NCBI RefSeq assembly: GCF_051811025.1
Contig: NZ_JBPWQE010000001.1
Location: 4,216,001-4,280,000, forward strand
DNA length: 64,000 nt
Direction of reading: 5' to 3'
From: Tardiphaga sp051811025
GTDB taxonomy: Bacteria > Pseudomonadota > Alphaproteobacteria > Rhizobiales > Xanthobacteraceae
Shown here piece by piece: positions 15,871 to 25,293 of the stretch. The notes under the pieces were generated by a model that ran no database searches, was not told the origin of the DNA, and saw nothing but the letters and a program-made list of their open reading frames with translations. Every line of letters starts with the position of its first letter. Positions within the stretch are counted from its first letter, which is position 1. The position numbers and the translations under genes are program-made.

Positions 15871-16188
15871 GATACGCCATTGAGGGGCACCAAAAGCCTA
15901 CGGAGTCCACTGGCGAGCTTTGGAAGCGGCGAGTCCCTTCGGTGATCCTGAAGGATCAAATGAGTCTACGGGCTCCTCTGGGCGACTGTGGGACTTCCCA
16001 GCCTGCGGACCGGCACCACAGACAATTACACCGCCCGCTCATAAACTTTTTTGAGCCCAAACATTCGTTCCACGTTATGGCCGTGGTAATACGCAGTGAT
16101 GGAGAGGGGTATATACCATGAATATTATACCCCTATTCCCTATGGTCCCCTAAGTACCCCATAGCTAACCCTAGCGCCGGTGACATTA
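15871..16188. other. gene-free stretch between convergent regulator and polymerase genes
   Basis: I find no supported gene. The right half (about 16090-16160) is AT-rich, with runs such as TATATACCATGAATATTATAC and several CCCTAT/CCCCTA words. Such a segment could be an origin or a transfer site next to a replication-type gene, but no iterons are evident. Confidence 0.3.
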
Positions 16189-17607
16189 TTAGAAATCCCA
16201 AGGATCGCTCACGTCCAACCTTGGCAGCATTCCAGTCGTCCGGCGGTACTGCTCAGTGAGCACGTTCATGGCCAGTTTCACCTTGGTCCTTGGAACGATC
16301 AGACTATCGTGGACCGGCAGACTTGGAACACCATGCTCACGCATCAGCGCCTGCATAGAGCCGATGATGATCTCGCTTTCGGCGAACATAAGGTCCCCGT
16401 AGTCACGCACCCGGCCTCTGATCGGGCCACCCCAGCGTTCGAGCAATGGGTGTCGCTTCAGGACCTTCTCCCGGACAACCTTCAGCGGGTAGGCTTGAGG
16501 ATCGAACGGCAACGCGACTGGCCCCTCAACGAGCTTATTTTCCAGCTGCTGCTTTAGGTTCTTTGACCATTTCTTGATTAGGCCGCTGTTGCCGAACGAG
16601 GCATTGATCCAAAACTTTGCAACGTCCCTATCCAACTTCGTCGGACCGAGGATGTCGGCGTAAGCATCATCGTCCAAATCGAGCTGCTGATCGTTCCAAG
16701 CATAAAAGATGCTGAGATACGAAGACCCGAGGTCAATCTCGGCCACACGTGCTCCGTCAATGCGCATGTCAAGCCGCGTTGCCTCAGGAACGCTCTGATA
16801 GTTGACCTTCCTCGCCGTGGGCTGAGCGTACAACCGGCCCCCTTTGTTCCACTTGAAGTCCGGGTGATTGCTGAGATGAAACTTCCGTACCCAACCGATA
16901 TGCCTGATGGTTGGGTGTGAAATTGGGTGTTGCGCAATGAAGGCGTTCAATTCAGCCACCTCCTCTCGGAGCTTATTGGCTTTGGCATTCTTGGGTGTTG
17001 GCTCGAACGGCGACGTCAGTTGCACCAATTCTGAAGGCATCTGATAATCGACATGGAAGTGCGCAGTGACATTGTCCGGTGTCACACCATGACATGCGCA
17101 GAGGTCAATGAGCCGCACTGTCGCTTTATATCTGGTCATCCTGCCGTGTGAGGGGCCGGGATTGCCGAAAGCGAGCTTGCCGGGATAGCCCTTAACAGTT
17201 TCCACGAGCCCCGCAGCGAGCCACGTATCACGGACATTTTGAAATTGCCGCTGCGTCACAGGCTTGCCGGTGAATTCAGCCTTCTTAAGAGAGCACCTGA
17301 TCCAGCCTCCCCGGATGTCATCGCCGTAGGCCTGTAGCAGCTCAGCAAGGAAGGCGGCGATAGCGGTCTCAAACCCCGATTTGCGCTTGATCTGCGGGTA
17401 GCCCTTCGCCGTCTTGGCTTCTCCAGTATGCCGGGGGTACTTGTCCGCTAGATGGGTAACGAGCGCCTGCGCTGCATCGGTCTCGGCGCGCCCGCTTAAG
17501 CTGGCTTGAGGAGCATTATTGAGTTCATCTTTATCGCCGGAGGTCAGCTCTGCTGCCTCAAAGGTCGCATCAGCGACGCTGTCGTCATCGAACGTGTCGT
17601 CATTCAC
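16189..17607 (-). CDS. divergent family-A DNA polymerase-like protein
   Basis: Protein of 472 residues. Three segments resemble the polymerase motifs of DNA polymerase I in order. Motif A is VAEIDLGSSYLSIFY (Asp292). Motif B is RDVAKFWINASFG, with Arg327 and Lys331 in the R-x-x-x-K spacing of the O-helix (Arg754/Lys758 in E. coli Pol I). Motif C is LPVHDSLIV (His433-Asp434; Pol I QVHDE). The N-terminal 200 residues lack a 3'-5' exonuclease and contain a possible winged helix near 110-170. GGRLYAQP...NYQSVPEATR precedes motif A. I infer a replication protein of the integrative element. Such proteins are usually annotated as hypothetical. Confidence 0.65.
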   Translation of the reverse strand: MNDDTFDDDSVADATFEAAELTSGDKDELNNAPQASLSGRAETDAAQALVTHLADKYPRHTGEAKTAKGYPQIKRKSGFETAIAAFLAELLQAYGDDIRGGWIRCSLKKAEFTGKPVTQRQFQNVRDTWLAAGLVETVKGYPGKLAFGNPGPSHGRMTRYKATVRLIDLCACHGVTPDNVTAHFHVDYQMPSELVQLTSPFEPTPKNAKANKLREEVAELNAFIAQHPISHPTIRHIGWVRKFHLSNHPDFKWNKGGRLYAQPTARKVNYQSVPEATRLDMRIDGARVAEIDLGSSYLSIFYAWNDQQLDLDDDAYADILGPTKLDRDVAKFWINASFGNSGLIKKWSKNLKQQLENKLVEGPVALPFDPQAYPLKVVREKVLKRHPLLERWGGPIRGRVRDYGDLMFAESEIIIGSMQALMREHGVPSLPVHDSLIVPRTKVKLAMNVLTEQYRRTTGMLPRLDVSDPWDF

Positions 17608-17720
17608 GAAGTAAATTCCATCTCACCGTTCACATAAGCGGGTGCACAGAGAGGCACAGGGGCCACTAAGAAATAGAAAACCAAGCGTCCTTGTGTCTCT
17701 CTGCCCTTGTTTGTCTTGCG

Positions 17721-17906
17721 TCAGCGCGCTGGCCCGTACACTGCATCTACGACTGGGGTGATCATTTGGCTGTGATCTAGGCCTGCGTTCTGTGCCCTTT
17801 TATCAACCCAATCGGTGAGGTCTGTGCCCCACCCAATGACGCGCTCACCAAAGCTCATCAGCCACCATCCGAAACGAATACCAGCGCGTGCCATTGCGTA
17901 CTTCAT
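17721..17906 (-). CDS. hypothetical 61-residue protein
   Basis: The start at 17906 has an AAGGGG ribosome-binding site. The product (MKYAMARAGIRFGWWLMSFGERVIGWGTDLTDWVD) is amphipathic and tryptophan-rich and could lie at the membrane surface. It sits between the integrase and polymerase-like genes, all on the minus strand. The frame extends upstream to 17969 but without a better start. Function unknown. Confidence 0.5.
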   Translation of the reverse strand: MKYAMARAGIRFGWWLMSFGERVIGWGTDLTDWVDKRAQNAGLDHSQMITPVVDAVYGPAR

Positions 17907-18002
17907 TTGCAGCCCCTTCGATGTGATGTGGACCCCGCAGGGTCGGTTGATATTGATTACGCAACGCAACGCTTACTGAAATCAAAAGGCGGACAGAGGC
18001 GC

Positions 18003-19856
18003 TCAGCGCTTCTTGCGATCCGAAGCAACGAACGGGCGCACCTTGGAAAGGTCGAGACCCGGATATGAAATGCGATTGATCGCCCCTGCTAACACCTTGG
18101 CGCCGAACCGCGAGAGCATAGCGTTCGCGCCGTATCCCGAGCCAACGGACGAATCCTGCGCGTGCCCAACGAGCGCCTCCCGAGCCTCGGGATCAGCCTC
18201 GCCGCGCCGCAGTGCGTCCTTAACTGTATGACGGAAGCTGTGAAACACTTTCGCCTGATCTTTGACACCAGCCCCTCTGAGATAGCGTCCGAACCACTTA
18301 GAGAAGGCTGGCACTCCCGCTTTGCCCTTGTCCGGCGAAACCAATGGGAAAAGCCACGCGTCAGGACCTTCTGCACGCCGCCTGCGCTCAACGTAATCCA
18401 TGAAGCCGAGCGCGAGCACCTTAGGATGTACAGGCACGACCCGCTCGGATGTTTCGGTCTTTAGGCGCTTTCCGCGCGCCCGGTCCGTCACGAAATAAAG
18501 GAGCGGTGTTGAAGTCTCAGCGTCCACGCGCACGTTCGCTACGGCTAGACTCCCTAGTTCTGCCTGCCGCGCTCCTGAGAACAGCGCGAGAATGGGCAAC
18601 CAGAAGCCTGCGTCTCCATGAGCACCGACAGGATACTTGTGCTGTGTGAAGACAGGCGTGTTGAACAAAAGCTGAAGCTCGGCGGTCTCAAACGAAGTGC
18701 GCTCAGAGCGGTCCTCCGGGAGACGTAGAGCACCGAATGGGTCCGTCCATTGAGCGTCATCAGGCACGAGCCCCTTGTTGTTTGCCCAACGTGCTATCGC
18801 TTGCACCGCGCCAAGCTGCTTATTCACGGTACGTGGGGAAACCTTGGCAGCGTTAGGGTGCTTGCGACCGTATTCAGCCAAGTCCGGTAATGGTGCTGCC
18901 TTCAATTTACCAGTGCGCAGACTTGCGATAGGCACCAGCTGGAGTGCTTCGCGAAACTCCCGTGCATGGCTCTTCTTGATGTCGGCCACGAGCAGATCAC
19001 CGTGAAGCTGAATAAACATATCAACTGCACGGCGATACTCGTGAACGGTGCCTGCTGATTTGGCTCGTTCTTTTTCCCAGCCAGAGAATGCATCTTTAAG
19101 TGTGCCGCCTGTCACGGTGTTGAGGCTCTGGGGACCTCGGGTGAACGCTGGTGTCTCGATCGGTTCACCGGCATTGCGCTGCTCTATGGCCTGCAGTGCC
19201 CTCACGTAGGCCCGCAAGGCGTGCATTCCTAGCTCGCGGTAGGCCGGGCTTTTGCGGTCTAGCTCGATTTCGAACTCTGCCAACAACAGGTCAAGGTCAT
19301 CTTCAACAGCCGCGATGTCACCCAAAGCGAGGGCTTCGCGCATTGTCGCCAGCTCATGGACCATGTGCTCTCGCTGGCGCGCAAGCTGCTCCGGTTGCCA
19401 ACCATGTTCACGGAGGCTTTCGAGCGGATACGGCAATTGGAAGCTCGGGTCTTCGTTGTGGCGTACCCAATCAGCCGCTTCAGCAACACGCGCCCTGCCT
19501 CCGAACCGGAAGGCTTCGTCGTCAGCCAAAAGCTTGCCATAGAGCGCCTCCGACATCCGCGCGATTTCAGCCGCATTGAGATTACTGCGGACAGGCGGCT
19601 TGACCTTTGGCGCCGCTAAGGCAGCGGCCTCACGAAGGACCCTGTCGAACTCCATCTGGACCGGCTTCGCGCGCACATTGGCCGCTCGGAGGTCTTTGGT
19701 CCCGAGGGACTTCTTGAGGTAGGCCTGCTTAGGTTTGCCACCACCCAGCACACGCGCAACGGCCACTTGGAGGCGCTCTGGCACCTTCTGCTGAGCGTAA
19801 TAGGTGCCGTGTCTGTCTTTGATCAAACCCATCAACGCACGCATCAAAATGACCAC
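18003..19856 (-). CDS. tyrosine recombinase / integrase of the right element
   Basis: Integrase of 617 residues, of the long type with an extended N-terminal region. It starts with GLIKDRHGTYYAQQKVPERLQ, like the arm-binding part of DUF6538-type integrases. The catalytic part shows LFSGARQAELGSLAV (first Arg), FHSFRHTVKDALRRG (His-x-x-Arg), LVGHAQ and the likely tyrosine in GSGYGANAML. The start is 77 bp from the att sequence in tRNA-Glu, the usual position of an integrase next to attR or attL. Lower nearby genes run in the same direction. It should insert and excise the element 3336-19955. Confidence 0.88.
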   Translation of the reverse strand: MVILMRALMGLIKDRHGTYYAQQKVPERLQVAVARVLGGGKPKQAYLKKSLGTKDLRAANVRAKPVQMEFDRVLREAAALAAPKVKPPVRSNLNAAEIARMSEALYGKLLADDEAFRFGGRARVAEAADWVRHNEDPSFQLPYPLESLREHGWQPEQLARQREHMVHELATMREALALGDIAAVEDDLDLLLAEFEIELDRKSPAYRELGMHALRAYVRALQAIEQRNAGEPIETPAFTRGPQSLNTVTGGTLKDAFSGWEKERAKSAGTVHEYRRAVDMFIQLHGDLLVADIKKSHAREFREALQLVPIASLRTGKLKAAPLPDLAEYGRKHPNAAKVSPRTVNKQLGAVQAIARWANNKGLVPDDAQWTDPFGALRLPEDRSERTSFETAELQLLFNTPVFTQHKYPVGAHGDAGFWLPILALFSGARQAELGSLAVANVRVDAETSTPLLYFVTDRARGKRLKTETSERVVPVHPKVLALGFMDYVERRRRAEGPDAWLFPLVSPDKGKAGVPAFSKWFGRYLRGAGVKDQAKVFHSFRHTVKDALRRGEADPEAREALVGHAQDSSVGSGYGANAMLSRFGAKVLAGAINRISYPGLDLSKVRPFVASDRKKR

Positions 19857-19932
19857 TTTCTGCTACCACCTGAAAGCAGAGAAAGCCAATGATTGCGCTA
19901 TGTTCTTGAGTTTTCGACGCTTCTTAAAGCGA

Positions 19933-19955
19933 TGGCGCTCCGTAAGGGAATCGAA
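19933..19955. other. attachment site at the 3' end of tRNA-Glu
   Basis: 23 bp identical to 3336-3358 in direct orientation. It covers the CCA, the discriminator base, the acceptor strand and part of the T-arm of tRNA-Glu(CTC). The tRNA stays intact because integration restored its 3' end, as is common for tyrosine recombinase elements. Confidence 0.85.
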
Positions 19956-20007
19956 CCCTTATTTTAGCCTTGAGAGGGCCATGTCCTAACCGTTAGACGA
20001 ACGGAGC
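19936..20007 (-). tRNA. tRNA-Glu (anticodon CTC)
   Basis: The minus strand folds as a tRNA: acceptor GCTCCGT with ACGGAGC, D-arm GTCTAACGGTTAGGAC, anticodon stem TGGCC/GGCTA with loop CTCTCAA (anticodon CTC), T-arm AGGGTTCGATTCCCTT, then G and an encoded CCA at 19935-19933. It decodes GAG. It is the insertion site of the adjacent integrative element and probably of a second one in tandem. Confidence 0.95.
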
Positions 20008-20116
20008 GTGCGCGGGAGGGGATAGCCGGGAATGGCGGCGGCTGCAAGATGCTGGCGGCCCTGCTCCCCATCATGGTTATGGTCCCCCAACCGAACTCAG
20101 TGGTCGCAGGCGAAAT

Positions 20117-20458
20117 CTAGGGCTCGCTAGCGAATTTCAGCGTGCCCGCGGGTTTCAGGCTCTTGGCGTCGAAAGTGCGGATTTCGGTGCTGCCACCGAC
20201 GTCCAGTGTCAGCACGATCCGGTCGCCGGCTACCCCCGTGGAGAGGATTTTGGCGCCTTTCGGCAGGGTCGCGGTCGTCGCCGACGTCACGGTGCTTCCA
20301 TCCGTGCGGAAAAGGCGGTAGCCGATCACAACGAGCAGCGCGCCGACGCCCAAGGCGGTGGTCAGGCCCGCGATCAGCATCATGCGGCGGACGCGCGCGA
20401 TCGTGGCGGCCTGTTCAAGGGTCGGTTCGGGCGCGCTATCGGCGGCGGGCTGGGTCAT
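20117..20458 (-). CDS. small single-pass membrane protein (DUF6476-like)
   Basis: Protein of 113 residues from the ATG at 20458. One membrane segment (about residues 26-46, MMLIAGLTTALGVGALLVVIGYRLF) separates a short acidic, proline-rich cytoplasmic end from a periplasmic domain (LPKGAKILSTGVAGDRIVLTLDVGGSTEIRTFD). Alphaproteobacteria often carry such a gene divergent from rluD, as here. I recall the family as DUF6476; the role is unknown. A GTG 24 bases upstream is an alternative start. Confidence 0.65.
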   Translation of the reverse strand: MTQPAADSAPEPTLEQAATIARVRRMMLIAGLTTALGVGALLVVIGYRLFRTDGSTVTSATTATLPKGAKILSTGVAGDRIVLTLDVGGSTEIRTFDAKSLKPAGTLKFASEP

Positions 20459-20525
20459 GCAAACACTCGTCTCTGAATTCACGGCTCTCGAAGCAACACG
20501 CTTCTGTCAGGTAAGGCTTTACGGA

Positions 20526-21536
20526 ATGAACGATCAACGGCTGGATGTCACGGTGCAGGGCGACGAAGGCTCCACCCGGCTCGATCGCGTGCTCGCCGTG
20601 CGCAGCCCGGCTTTGTCGCGGTCGCGGCTGAAAGCGCTGATCCTCGCCGGCCAAGTGACGATCACCCGGTCGTCACAGGACCCCACCCCCGTGCGCGACC
20701 CCGCTTATCATGTCGCTGCCGGCGATACGATCACAATCGACGTCCCGCCGGCCATCGCGCCGGAGCCTGAAGGCGAGGATATCGCCCTCGATATCGTGTT
20801 CGAGGACGAGGACATCATCGTCATCAACAAGCCGAAGGGCCTGGTCGTGCACCCCGCCGCCGGCCATGAAACCGGCACGCTGGTGAATGCGCTGATCGCC
20901 CATTGCGGAGCCAGCCTATCGGGGATCGGCGGCGTCAAGCGGCCGGGCATCGTGCACCGGCTGGACAAGGACACCACCGGGCTGATGGTGGTCGCCAAGA
21001 ACGACGCCGCGCATCAGTCTTTGACCGCGCAATTCGCCGATCACGGCCGCACCAACGAGATGCGGCGCGGCTATATGGCCTTTGCCTGGGGCATTCCGAA
21101 CCGGCCGCGCGGCACGGTGGAAGCGCCGATCGACCGCCATCCCCATGCCCGCGAGAAAATGGCCGTCCGCGAAGGCGGCCGTGATGCCGTCACCCATTGG
21201 GAAGTGCTGCAGGAATTCCCCGATCGCCACGGCAAGCCGATCGCGACCCTCTTGGCCTGCCAGCTCGAGACCGGCCGGACCCACCAGATCCGCGTGCATC
21301 TCGCCCATATCCAGCATCCGCTGATGGGGGATTCGGTTTATGGCTCGCACTTCAAGACCAAGGCGTCGTCGCTGGGCGTAAAGAGCCGCGCGGCGCTGGA
21401 AGCGCTCGACCGGCAGGCGCTTCACGCCTATTTGCTCGCTCTGGAGCACCCTCGCACGGGCGAGATTCTGGAGTGGACCAGCGAGCTTCCTCACGATTTG
21501 GCGATTCTGCGGGCCTATATGGCCGTGCCAGAATGA
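20526..21536 (+). CDS. rluD: 23S rRNA pseudouridine synthase RluD-type
   Basis: Converts uridines of helix 69 in 23S rRNA to pseudouridine. The 336-residue protein has an N-terminal S4 RNA-binding domain (RLDRVLAVRSPALSRSRLKALILAGQVTI, about 17-45) and the RluA-family catalytic domain with the active-site aspartate in IVHRLDKDTTGLMVVAK. Near the end come GRTHQIRVHLAHIQHPLMGD and QALHAYLLALEHP, as expected. I chose the ATG at 20526; the open frame upstream to 20358 lies over the divergent gene. A RluA or RluC assignment is less likely because of the S4 domain and the gene order next to rpoH. Confidence 0.88.
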   Translation: MNDQRLDVTVQGDEGSTRLDRVLAVRSPALSRSRLKALILAGQVTITRSSQDPTPVRDPAYHVAAGDTITIDVPPAIAPEPEGEDIALDIVFEDEDIIVINKPKGLVVHPAAGHETGTLVNALIAHCGASLSGIGGVKRPGIVHRLDKDTTGLMVVAKNDAAHQSLTAQFADHGRTNEMRRGYMAFAWGIPNRPRGTVEAPIDRHPHAREKMAVREGGRDAVTHWEVLQEFPDRHGKPIATLLACQLETGRTHQIRVHLAHIQHPLMGDSVYGSHFKTKASSLGVKSRAALEALDRQALHAYLLALEHPRTGEILEWTSELPHDLAILRAYMAVPE

Positions 21537-21749
21537 CGCAGATGCATATAAAAAAGTAATGTTTTTCAAACGCTTATATGAGCCCCACGGGAACGTGACA
21601 GGGAATTCACTTTCAATACGCTTGTAGTAGGGTGTATGTTGCACTTGCGTCAAATGAGACGCGGAACATCGCAGCCAGGGCGGCTTTAACAAAGCGCTCG
21701 CTGCCTGGCCCGCCGCTATCGGGGGTCTGAACCACTGGAGGGCATCATA

Positions 21750-22649
21750 ATGGCCCGTACAGCTACCCTTCCGGTTCTCAATGGAGAATCCGGCCTCTCG
21801 CATTACCTCGCCGAGATCCGCAAGTTTCCGATGCTGGAACCTCAGCAGGAATATATGTTTGCCAAGCGTTGGCGCGAGCACGACGATCGCGACGCGGCAC
21901 ATCACCTCGTGACCAGCCATCTGCGTCTCGTTGCCAAGATTGCCATGGGCTATCGCGGCTACGGTCTGCCGATCTCCGAAGTTGTCTCGGAAGGCAACGT
22001 CGGTTTGATGCAGGCTGTGAAGCGCTTCGAGCCCGAAAAAGGCTTCCGCCTGGCCACCTACGCCATGTGGTGGATCAAGGCGTCGATTCAAGAGTACATC
22101 CTGCGTTCGTGGTCGCTCGTGAAGATGGGCACCACCGCGAACCAGAAGAAGCTGTTCTTCAACCTGCGCAAGGCGAAGAGCAAGATCTCCGCCCTGGACG
22201 AAGGCGATTTGCGCCCCGACCAGGTCAAGATCATCGCTACGCGTCTCGGCGTGACGGAACAGGACGTGATCGACATGAACCGCCGCCTCGGTGGCGACGC
22301 GTCGCTCAACGCACCGATTCGTGACGACGGCGAAGCCGGCGAATGGCAGGACTGGTTGGTCGATAACTCGCCCAACCAGGAAGCCGTTCTGGCGGAACAC
22401 GAGGAGTTCGATCATCGCCGTCAGGCGCTGAGCGGCGCCATCGGTGTGCTCAACCCGCGCGAACGGCGCATCTTTGAGGCACGCCGCCTCGCCGATGAAC
22501 CGATGACGCTGGAAGATCTCGCCTCCGAGTTCGGCGTCTCGCGCGAGCGTGTCCGCCAGATCGAAGTCCGCGCTTTTGAAAAGGTGCAGACCGCGGTCAA
22601 GGGCACCATCGCCCGGCAGGAAGCTGCGGCTCTGGAAGCCGCGCACTAA
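21750..22649 (+). CDS. rpoH: heat-shock sigma factor RpoH
   Basis: RNA polymerase sigma-32 factor of 299 residues that directs transcription of chaperone and protease genes. Region 2 is clear (AHHLVTSHLRLVAKIAMGYRGYGLPISEVVSEGNVGLMQAVKRFEPEKGFRLATYAMWWIKASIQEYIL), as is the RpoH box just after it (RSWSLVKMGTTANQKKLFFNLR). Region 4 ends with EDLASEFGVSRERVRQIEVRAFEKVQ. The ATG has GGAGGG nine bases upstream. It follows rluD after a 213-bp gap and ends at a strong terminator. Relatives of this group often have two or three rpoH copies; which one this is cannot be told. Confidence 0.93.
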   Translation: MARTATLPVLNGESGLSHYLAEIRKFPMLEPQQEYMFAKRWREHDDRDAAHHLVTSHLRLVAKIAMGYRGYGLPISEVVSEGNVGLMQAVKRFEPEKGFRLATYAMWWIKASIQEYILRSWSLVKMGTTANQKKLFFNLRKAKSKISALDEGDLRPDQVKIIATRLGVTEQDVIDMNRRLGGDASLNAPIRDDGEAGEWQDWLVDNSPNQEAVLAEHEEFDHRRQALSGAIGVLNPRERRIFEARRLADEPMTLEDLASEFGVSRERVRQIEVRAFEKVQTAVKGTIARQEAAALEAAH

Positions 22650-22678
22650 CGAGCGCGGTTGAGCGTACAAGAAATGGA

Positions 22679-22707
22679 AAAGCCGGCGGAAACGCCGGCT
22701 TTTTTTG
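22679..22707 (+). terminator. Rho-independent terminator of rpoH
   Basis: AGCCGGCG and CGCCGGCT pair around GAAA and are followed by seven T residues. It ends 10 bases before the 3' end of the convergent kinase gene, with A residues on its left, so it may work in both directions. Confidence 0.9.
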
Positions 22708-22716
22708 TGGGATCAA

Positions 22717-24366
22717 TTATCTGATCGGCTTCGCCAGCGCTTCTGTCCGGTCGCGCTCGGTCATGTCGATCACCGTCTCGACCGGTGCCGTCAGTTCATA
22801 GACGTAGGACACATCGGTGAAGTAGCGCTTCGCCGTACCACCCAACGCTTCCGGCGCCACGCGATCGAGCAGCACCAGACCGAAATCGCTGTCCGGCCGC
22901 CGCGTTGCTTGACTGGTGTTGAACTCTTCCCAACGGAAATTGAACTGTCCATCCGGCTCGCTACCCGTAATCTCCCAATGCGCAACGATATGCGGATGTT
23001 TGCCCACCAGCGACAGGCCCTCATCGGAATGCGAGGCCAGTTCAAAGAACAGCAGCGACAGGCTCTGCGCGGCGCGCGCGCTGACAACGATGTCCGGACC
23101 TTCCAGTGCGATACGGTCGGCATGCGGGATCGCACGCGCCTCGAACAGGCCCTTGAGCTGCACGCCCTGCCACTGGCTCTCACTCAGCAGCGAGACCACA
23201 TTCGACATCGCATGAATGCGGCCGATCAGGAGATCGCGCGCGCTGTCCACATCGGAGCCGTGACGCAGCGTGCGCGTCACGATGGACTGGATCACCGCCA
23301 GGATGTTCTTCACGCGATGATTGAGCTCGTCGATGACGGCGGTCAGGCGACGTTCGAAGCCGATGCGGATCTCCACCTCGCGCCGCAGCCGCAGATTGGC
23401 GTAGGAGACATAGCCAAACAGCCCGCAAACGATGGCCGTCAGCGCGAGGCCGAACCCGCCGACGATGATCGCAGTGCGCTGCGCGCGCAGCTCGGTATTG
23501 ACCTTCGGATAATAGCCCAGCGACCAGTCACGCCCGCCGAACGAAACCGTGCGCAGGACTGCCAGCGCAGGACCATTCCCCACCAACGGGCGCGCCGTTA
23601 CCCTGCCGTCGTCGTCGGCGACGATTTCGCCATCAGCGACACGCGGATCTTTCAGCGCCACCGAGAACAATGACAGCTCGTCATTGGCCAGCATCAGCGG
23701 TCCGAGTTCATAGGAGAACGACACGAAGCCAGCCGGCGCGGGATTGCCCTCGGACAGAACTGGCGTCACCAGTACCAATCCCAGCTGTCCATCGGGCTGC
23801 TGCAGCGGCGTGGGATTGGAGGCGACCGGCTTGCCTTCGTTCAGGGCGCGCGCCAGCGTTGGCCCTGTAACGGGGGAGAAATTCAGGACGCGACCGACAA
23901 AGCCTTCGGTGACGGAATTGCGCGGCTCGACATCCATCAGCACGTCCAGCGGCTGCTCCAGCGCTTTGGTATCGAGACGATCATCGTTGTAGTTGCGGAT
24001 CGTGGGATTGCGGTAGCCGGCACTGGCGAGCTCCGTGCTGGCGGCCGGCAATTCATTCGGCTGCAGGCGAGCGATCCATCCGGCGATGGCGAAATCGGTC
24101 TTGAAGGCGTAGATCGAGGCCCGCAACGGCTGCAGCATATTGGCCTTCATCACCGTGGGCGAACGAAACAGCCCGGCTGCGACGCGCGCAAGCAATTCGC
24201 GCTCGGTCAAACGCTCCTGCACCAGACTGGCATGGATATCCACGGCCCGGCCCAGCGCGATATTCTCGATCGCCAGTTCCTGGTCATGCACGCGATAGGC
24301 CGCAAGGCCGGAGAGCAGAGCTCCGACCAGTGCCAGTAATGCGATGATGAAGCCAAGCCGGACCAC
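22717..24366 (-). CDS. CHASE-domain sensor histidine kinase, HWE/HisKA_2 type
   Basis: Membrane sensor of 549 residues. A membrane segment at about 5-23 and another at about 299-321 enclose a periplasmic CHASE-type domain (FKTDFAIAGWIARLQPNE, FVSFSYELGPL). The cytoplasmic end holds the phosphoacceptor His350 in ELNHRVKNILAVIQSI, typical of HWE/HisKA_2 kinases, then a short ATPase part (LLFFELASHSDEG for the N-box, FNFRWEE, DSDFGLVLL). The N-box Asn-x-x-x-Asn looks degenerate (ELASHSDE). GTG start. No response regulator gene is adjacent, so it is an orphan; general stress or light signalling would be usual for the class. Confidence 0.8.
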   Translation of the reverse strand: MVRLGFIIALLALVGALLSGLAAYRVHDQELAIENIALGRAVDIHASLVQERLTERELLARVAAGLFRSPTVMKANMLQPLRASIYAFKTDFAIAGWIARLQPNELPAASTELASAGYRNPTIRNYNDDRLDTKALEQPLDVLMDVEPRNSVTEGFVGRVLNFSPVTGPTLARALNEGKPVASNPTPLQQPDGQLGLVLVTPVLSEGNPAPAGFVSFSYELGPLMLANDELSLFSVALKDPRVADGEIVADDDGRVTARPLVGNGPALAVLRTVSFGGRDWSLGYYPKVNTELRAQRTAIIVGGFGLALTAIVCGLFGYVSYANLRLRREVEIRIGFERRLTAVIDELNHRVKNILAVIQSIVTRTLRHGSDVDSARDLLIGRIHAMSNVVSLLSESQWQGVQLKGLFEARAIPHADRIALEGPDIVVSARAAQSLSLLFFELASHSDEGLSLVGKHPHIVAHWEITGSEPDGQFNFRWEEFNTSQATRRPDSDFGLVLLDRVAPEALGGTAKRYFTDVSYVYELTAPVETVIDMTERDRTEALAKPIR

Positions 24367-24627
24367 ACGGATACTCGGGAAATAGGAGACGTTGCTGCCG
24401 GGTCAGCGGCTCAGGAGTATGCCAATCACGCCGGAAGAAATTGGTTCCAGCCTTCTGGAAAAAATTCTGGACCGGGACAAATCTAGAGAAACAGGCTTAA
24501 CGAAATGACTGAACGCGCAATGCCCCGCCGGGGTGGCAGGTGGTCCGCCGTTATAGCCAATGAGATATGCAGGGCTCAAGTCCAGGCCTCAGATCCAAGT
24601 CTCAAACTCCGATGCTCAACTCCAGCG

Positions 24628-25257
<630 letters not shown>

Positions 25258-25293
25258 GTCAAATGCTCTCTGGGTTGAGGGTGGTGTTGCAAA

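Noticed and set aside
15867..16121. 84-codon frame after the second regulator
   Set aside because: Starts by overlapping the regulator stop but has no family features, no good ribosome-binding site and uneven composition.
20916..22670. 584-codon open frame on the minus strand across rluD and rpoH
   Set aside because: It is antisense to two clear genes, has no family features and reflects the high GC content and codon bias of the real genes.
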